From Prochloraceae cyanobacterium PL24a_bin.78 (GTDB lineage: Bacteria > Cyanobacteriota > Cyanobacteriia > Cyanobacteriales > JANQIW01), in the NCBI GenBank assembly GCA_028281945.1, contig JANQIW010000068.1:57018-121017 (forward strand): a stretch of 64,000 nucleotides of DNA, written 5' to 3'. The position numbers were made by a program, and so were the translations under genes. Each line of letters begins with the position of its first letter. Within the stretch, counting starts at the first letter, position 1. Below the pieces are notes generated by a model that did not search any database, was not told the DNA's origin, and saw nothing but the letters and a program-made list of their open reading frames with translations. Shown one piece after another: positions 58,786-64,000 of the stretch.

Positions 58786-60675
58786 ATGAGCCAGTGTATT
58801 AATCCTGATTGTCTCAAGGAAAATCTCGAAAACAGCCAACAATGTTCCTACTGTGGCAAGAATCTATTAATTAAAAACCGCTATCGCGCCATTAAAATTT
58901 TAGGGGAAGGGGGCTTTGGTAGAACCTTTAAAGCTATTGACGAATCTTCCTCATCCCAAACATATTGTGTGATCAAACAATTTATTTACAAAGCCCAAGG
59001 AAAAGAAGATATCAACAAAGCAGCCCAATTATTTGCTCAAGAAGCAGAAAGATTACAAGAATTAGGGCAACACGAACAAATTCCTGAATTATTAGACTAT
59101 TTCTCAGAAGATAAAGATCTTTATTTAATTCAGGAATATATTGAAGGTCCAAATTTAACCCAAGAATTACGAAAAAATGGATCTTTTAATGAAGAACAAG
59201 TAAGAGATCTATTAGTACAATTATTATCAGTTCTAGGATTTATTCATAGTAAAAATATTATTCATCGTGATCTTAAACCAGATAATATTATTATAAATTC
59301 AGAAAACGGAAAATTATTTCTCATAGATTTTGGTGCTTCTAAAGCATTAGATCGAAATAACGTAGAAGATGATGATATTTTAGCAACCCTAATCGGATCA
59401 GCAGATTATACTTCTCCAGAACAAGCAAGAGGAAAACCAACATATGCCAGTGATTTATATAGTTTAGGGGTTACTTGTATACAAATGCTTACCAATGTTC
59501 GACCATCGTTATTAATAGATCCTCATGAAATGTCATGGCGGTGGAAAAAATATGTAAAAATTAAACTGAGTGAGGAAATAACAGAAATTTTAGATAAACT
59601 TATAGAAGGAGGAATAAATTATAGGTATAAATCTGTAAACGAAGTACTAGAGAGATTGAATTCAACCTTAATTTTAAATAAATCAGAAGTTTCTACCAAA
59701 AAAAATATACCAAAAAATATAGGAAATGATGACAAAGGACTACAAAACAAACAAGTCTTAAATAAAAATATTAAGACTAAAAATAGGAGTAGAAATTCAC
59801 TCATTAGTGAATTAAAACCCTTTGAATTTGAAGTTGTAACTATTAATAGAATAGATAATTTTTTAGGATTATTAGGATGGAAAAAAGTTAAAACAGAACA
59901 GAAATTAACTAAAGTCAAATATTTCACAGCAAATATAGGAAATGGTGTGACTATAGATTTTATTTCCATTCCAGGAGGAAAATTTTTCATGGGTTCGCCC
60001 CCTGAGGAAGAAGGCCATTTAAATAGTGAAAGCCCTCAGCATTGGGTCAAGATCAAACCATTTTATTTAAGCAAATATATAATTACTCAAGCCCAATGGC
60101 AAGTAGTGATGAAAAATAATCCCTCTTATTATACTGGATTAAACCGACCAGTAGAAAACGTATCATGGTATGATGCCATGGAATTTTGTGAAAAATTGTC
60201 TAAAATAATACAGAGAAAAGGAACATCCAGCAAAAAATTTAGATTGCCCTCAGAAGCCGAATGGGAATACGCCTGCCGAGGAAATACAGAAACAACATTT
60301 CATTTTGGTGATTATATCACCACAGAATTTGCCAATTATAACTGTGAATATACATACAGTGACGAACCGCGAGGAACCTGTCGCAAACAAACATCAGAAG
60401 TGGGAAGCTTTCCTCCCAATGCCTTTGGATTATGTGATCTCCATGGAAATGTTTGGGAATGGTGTGCCGATGTCTGGCATAATAGTTATGAAAATGCCCC
60501 CAATGATGGAACAGTTAGAAATGAAGAGATAGAAAACAATTCTATTCCAAGAGTAGTAAGAGGCGGATCATGGAACGATCATCCTTGGTTATGTCGATCG
60601 GCATCTCGTCTTTGCTATGGACCCGAAGATCGCTTTAATAATCTAGGGTTTAGAGTAGCAATTTCTATAGAATAA
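58786..60675 (+). CDS. Bifunctional Ser/Thr protein kinase with C-terminal formylglycine-generating-enzyme/sulfatase-modifying-factor-like domain
   Basis: Zn-ribbon CINPDCLKENLENSQQCSYCG; kinase ILGEGGFGRTFKAID, IIHRDLKPDNIII, LIDFGASKAL; FGE-like FMGSPPEEEGHLNSESPQHWVKIKPFYLSKYIITQAQWQVVM...RVVRGGSWNDHPWLCRSASRLCYGPEDRFNNLGFRVA. Confidence 0.93.
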   Translation: MSQCINPDCLKENLENSQQCSYCGKNLLIKNRYRAIKILGEGGFGRTFKAIDESSSSQTYCVIKQFIYKAQGKEDINKAAQLFAQEAERLQELGQHEQIPELLDYFSEDKDLYLIQEYIEGPNLTQELRKNGSFNEEQVRDLLVQLLSVLGFIHSKNIIHRDLKPDNIIINSENGKLFLIDFGASKALDRNNVEDDDILATLIGSADYTSPEQARGKPTYASDLYSLGVTCIQMLTNVRPSLLIDPHEMSWRWKKYVKIKLSEEITEILDKLIEGGINYRYKSVNEVLERLNSTLILNKSEVSTKKNIPKNIGNDDKGLQNKQVLNKNIKTKNRSRNSLISELKPFEFEVVTINRIDNFLGLLGWKKVKTEQKLTKVKYFTANIGNGVTIDFISIPGGKFFMGSPPEEEGHLNSESPQHWVKIKPFYLSKYIITQAQWQVVMKNNPSYYTGLNRPVENVSWYDAMEFCEKLSKIIQRKGTSSKKFRLPSEAEWEYACRGNTETTFHFGDYITTEFANYNCEYTYSDEPRGTCRKQTSEVGSFPPNAFGLCDLHGNVWEWCADVWHNSYENAPNDGTVRNEEIENNSIPRVVRGGSWNDHPWLCRSASRLCYGPEDRFNNLGFRVAISIE

Positions 60676-60892
60676 ATTAAAATAAGATCTCTAAATCTAG
60701 TCCCAGCAGATAAATGATGAAAAAGATCAACTTAGCATCAACTCAAAACCCACATTTACGGAAAAAACTAGGTAAAAATAGCTATTATAGGAGATAATCC
60801 CGAAAAAAAAGCAAAATTAAACCACAAAATAAAATATCAATGTTATTATTTACTTTCATTACAAAAAAAATAAGTATATAGGGAAAACTTTT

Positions 60893-62491
60893 ATGGCTCA
60901 AGCACCTGTATCTCCGGTGGTGCTAGTAATCCTAGATGGTTGGGGTTATAGAGAAACAACAGAAGCAAATGCAATAGCTTCGGCTAGAACTCCTGTAATG
61001 GATAGCCTCTGGGAAACTTATCCAAAAACTCTAATCAAAACCTCCGGAAAAGACGTAGGATTACCACATGGTCAAATGGGAAACTCTGAAGTTGGACATC
61101 TCAATATTGGAGCAGGAAGAATTGTTCCTCAAGAGTTAGTCCGCATCTCAGACGCTGTAGAAGATGGTACAATTTTTCAAAATCAAGCATTATTAAAAGT
61201 CTGTCAACAAGTAAAATCCTCCCAAGGCAAACTACATTTAATTGGTCTTTGTTCTGAAGGTGGAGTTCATTCCCATTTAAATCATCTTCTGGGATTATTA
61301 GATTTGGCCAAATTAGAAGGCATATCTGATGTTTGTGTCCACTCTATTACAGATGGTAGAGATACTAAAACTACAGATGGAATCAAGGCGATGAATACCA
61401 TACTTAGCCATATGGAAACAAGAGGTGTGGGAAAAATCTCCACCATTACTGGTCGCTATTATGCCATGGATCGCGATCGTCGTTGGGATAGAGTTCAAAA
61501 AGCTTATGATTGCATGACTCAAAATGGAGCAGGTGTGGGAAAATCTGCGGTAGAAGTATTAGAACAATTCTATGCACAAGACATAACAGATGAATTTATC
61601 CCCCCAACTAGGTTAACTGAAGGAGCAATAGAGCCTGGAGATGGCATCATTTTCTTTAACTTCCGTCCCGATCGTGCAAGACAGTTAACTTATGCCTTTG
61701 TCAATGACAATTTTGACGGCTGGAATCGAGAAAAAATCCAACCACTTCACTTTGTAAGCTTTACTCAATACGATCAAAATCTCTCAACACCTGTGGCATT
61801 TGAACCACAAAACCTAACCAATATTCTTGGGGAAGTAATCGCCAACCAAAATTTACGACAATTTAGAACCGCAGAAACAGAAAAATATCCCCACGTTACC
61901 TACTTTTTTAATGGTGGTAGAGAGCAACCATTTGAAGGAGAAGATCGGGAATTGATTCCTAGCCCAATGGTATCAACCTACGATAAAGCCCCCGCTATGT
62001 CAGCAGAAAAAGTAACACAAACTGTATGTCAAGCTATAGAAAAGGAAATTTATTCTTTAGTAGTAGTTAACTATGCTAATCCTGATATGGTAGGACATAC
62101 TGGCAATATAGAAGCAGCAAAAATTGCAGTTGAAACTGTAGATCATTGTTTAGGAGACTTATTAAAAAGTGCTACAAAAGTAGGAGGCACTGTCTTAATT
62201 ACCGCAGATCATGGCAACGCAGAATATATGCAAGACGAATTTGGCAATCCTTGGACTGCTCATACAACCAACTCTGTCCCTTTAATTGTAGTCGAAGGAG
62301 AGAAGAGAAAAATCAAAGGTTATGCTACACAACTAAATCTTAGAGATGACGGTAAATTAGCAGATATTGCTCCCACCATTTTGTCCATACTTGGTTTACC
62401 AAAACCTCAAGAAATGACAGGGGAATCATTGATTAAAGCATTAGAATTAGAGATTAAACCAAATCGTATCCCTGTTGAAATTTCTGTCTAA
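60893..62491 (+). CDS. gpmI: 2,3-bisphosphoglycerate-independent phosphoglycerate mutase
   Basis: PVVLVILDGWGYRETTEANAIASARTPVMDSLWETYPKTLIKTSG..VGLPHGQMGNSEVGHLNIGAGRIV. Confidence 0.96.
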   Translation: MAQAPVSPVVLVILDGWGYRETTEANAIASARTPVMDSLWETYPKTLIKTSGKDVGLPHGQMGNSEVGHLNIGAGRIVPQELVRISDAVEDGTIFQNQALLKVCQQVKSSQGKLHLIGLCSEGGVHSHLNHLLGLLDLAKLEGISDVCVHSITDGRDTKTTDGIKAMNTILSHMETRGVGKISTITGRYYAMDRDRRWDRVQKAYDCMTQNGAGVGKSAVEVLEQFYAQDITDEFIPPTRLTEGAIEPGDGIIFFNFRPDRARQLTYAFVNDNFDGWNREKIQPLHFVSFTQYDQNLSTPVAFEPQNLTNILGEVIANQNLRQFRTAETEKYPHVTYFFNGGREQPFEGEDRELIPSPMVSTYDKAPAMSAEKVTQTVCQAIEKEIYSLVVVNYANPDMVGHTGNIEAAKIAVETVDHCLGDLLKSATKVGGTVLITADHGNAEYMQDEFGNPWTAHTTNSVPLIVVEGEKRKIKGYATQLNLRDDGKLADIAPTILSILGLPKPQEMTGESLIKALELEIKPNRIPVEISV

Positions 62492-62659
62492 ATCCCTAGA
62501 ATCTTCTTAGGTAGGATAGAAAACCAGAGGGGATGGAATTGATTCTTACTTCTTTTCCCCTTATTATCCCAAAATAATTTTTTTTTACCACTTAGTCAGT
62601 ATTCTGAGATACTATGTGGCACAATGGTAAGGATATGAAATTTTGTTAGTTAATCAAAC

Positions 62660-63079
62660 ATGAAAATAGAACAATTGATTCAAATTATCTGGGCCATCTC
62701 AGCTTGTTTATTAGTAGTATTAGTGTTGCTTCACAGCCCCAAAGGAGACGGGATTGGTGGAATTGGTGGACAAGCTCAATTATTTACCAGTGCCAAAAGT
62801 GCAGAAAAAACTCTTAACCGCATTACTTGGGTTTTAAGTATTACTTTTATAGCATTAACTATTGTTTTAAGTGCCGGTTGGTTAAATCCAGTTGGAGTTA
62901 ATAGTGGTGATTTTATCCTACCAGATACAAATGTTCCAGGGTTAAATATCCCAGAATCTAATCCTATAGAAGAGAATAATACAGATACAAATATTCCAGA
63001 ATCTAATAATATAGAAGAAAATTCTACAAATACTAATCCATCAGAGTTAGAATCTCTTGGAGTAGAAGAGGTAAATTAG
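62660..63079 (+). CDS. secG: Preprotein translocase subunit SecG with an extended repetitive C-terminal tail
   Basis: LLVVLVLLHSPKGDGIGGIGGQAQLFTSAKSAEKTLNRITWVLSITFIALTIVLS; tail NIPESNPIEENNTDTNIPESNNIEENSTNTN. Confidence 0.88.
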   Translation: MKIEQLIQIIWAISACLLVVLVLLHSPKGDGIGGIGGQAQLFTSAKSAEKTLNRITWVLSITFIALTIVLSAGWLNPVGVNSGDFILPDTNVPGLNIPESNPIEENNTDTNIPESNNIEENSTNTNPSELESLGVEEVN

Positions 63080-63122
63080 AAAATTTGCATTAAAATATCT
63101 AAAATAAAAACTCAAAAATGTT

Positions 63123-63944
63123 TTGAAAAAGACTTATTTGAAATATTTAAAAACAAAGAAAACTTGGTTGATACTAATGGCTATCAGCTTAGTTATTAGC
63201 TTATTTATTATTGTTTTGGGGTTTGAGAAAGTAAGGGCAAATAATCTAGAAAGTAACTATACCTTACCTCCACTCCAAATTCATCCTTTACCTCTGTCTT
63301 TAGCTAATTGGCAATTTGATGAGGCGGTAGGGGATTATTTTAGTGCTATTGAATCTACACCGTTAGGTTATTTAATTTGGTCTGAATTTCCTATAAAGGT
63401 ATATTTGGAACAACCCACTGAAGCTAGTGTTTTATCTGCAAGTGGCCAACGGCAGCATCGATGGTTGGAAGCAGTAAGTCAAGCCTTGGAAGAATGGAAT
63501 CTTTATTTACCTTTATTAGTTGTGGATAACTCAGATTTGGCTGATATTATTATTTTGCGATCGTCTCCTCCTCTAGATGTAACGATCAATCCAGAAACAG
63601 GATTATTTGATCTTCCTCGAGCATCCTCTGCTCAAACCAGTTATGACTTTTATTTAACATCAGATGATCCTCCTAAATTATCCCACAAGATGACCATTGA
63701 AATTAAACCCGGTCAAAGTTTTGATTCTATTTTAGGGGCGGCAAGGCATGAAATTGGTCATGGTTTAGGGATTTGGGGTCATTCACCAGAGGAAAATGAT
63801 ACGATGTTTTTCTCTCAAACTCGTGATATTGCTTCTATTTCTCCAAGAGATATTAATACTCTTAAAAAAATTTATCTACAACCTACTCAGTTAGGATGGA
63901 AATTATCTCATAAACAAATTAAAATCAATACAAATTATAAATAA
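63123..63944 (+). CDS. Matrixin-like membrane-anchored/secreted zinc metalloprotease (TTG start or later)
   Basis: N-terminal TM; zinc motif ARHEIGHGLGIWGHS (HExxHxxGxxH) with a following Met-containing turn (NDTMFF). Confidence 0.82.
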   Translation: MKKTYLKYLKTKKTWLILMAISLVISLFIIVLGFEKVRANNLESNYTLPPLQIHPLPLSLANWQFDEAVGDYFSAIESTPLGYLIWSEFPIKVYLEQPTEASVLSASGQRQHRWLEAVSQALEEWNLYLPLLVVDNSDLADIIILRSSPPLDVTINPETGLFDLPRASSAQTSYDFYLTSDDPPKLSHKMTIEIKPGQSFDSILGAARHEIGHGLGIWGHSPEENDTMFFSQTRDIASISPRDINTLKKIYLQPTQLGWKLSHKQIKINTNYK

Positions 63945-64000
63945 AATTTTTTATTGGATGAATTAATAATATTATATTTTTTCATTTTTTTATACATTTA

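Noticed and set aside
59619-59990. 123-aa minus-strand ORF inside the kinase-FGE gene
   Set aside because: Antisense shadow ORF in AT-rich linker DNA.
1-64000. tRNA, rRNA, cas, reverse transcriptase or intact transposase genes
   Set aside because: Looked for the characteristic motifs by eye and in the ORF translations; none supported.

Overview
This 64 kb window is AT-rich cyanobacterial chromosome. psaK, pcyA, ccmP, a class-B flavodiiron protein and an olefin-synthase type PKS place it in a coccoid cyanobacterium of the Cyanobacterium/Geminocystis type (inference). Most genes are core metabolism: aroA (truncated at the left edge), cobL/cbiET, tlyA, trpF, folE, accA, devBCA, lpdA, trpC, gpmI, secG. 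The accessory or unusual content includes: a small orphan CRISPR array just upstream of aroA; a 2747-aa FAAL-ACP-KS-AT-KR-ACP-ST-TE polyketide synthase (1-alkene 'Ols' architecture); a PlsY-like/PEP-synthase fusion; a tandem pair of AAA-like (STAND-type) NTPases; a Ser/Thr kinase fused to an FGE-like C-type-lectin-fold domain; a histidine kinase with a degenerate H-box; an 11-unit TPR array that is nearly identical at DNA level; and an unexplained structured intergenic segment upstream of the kinase. Comparing intergenic regions by eye also shows a dispersed, apparently undescribed repeat family. It has a GATAGACACC-like left end, a variable GAATGGG/GGGAGA satellite core and a conserved TTTAACTCTATCATTATTAATGACAAATTGATATAA right end, with about 7 copies in the window. 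No tRNA, rRNA, cas genes or intact transposase were found. All functional names come from reading translated motifs; no searches were run.
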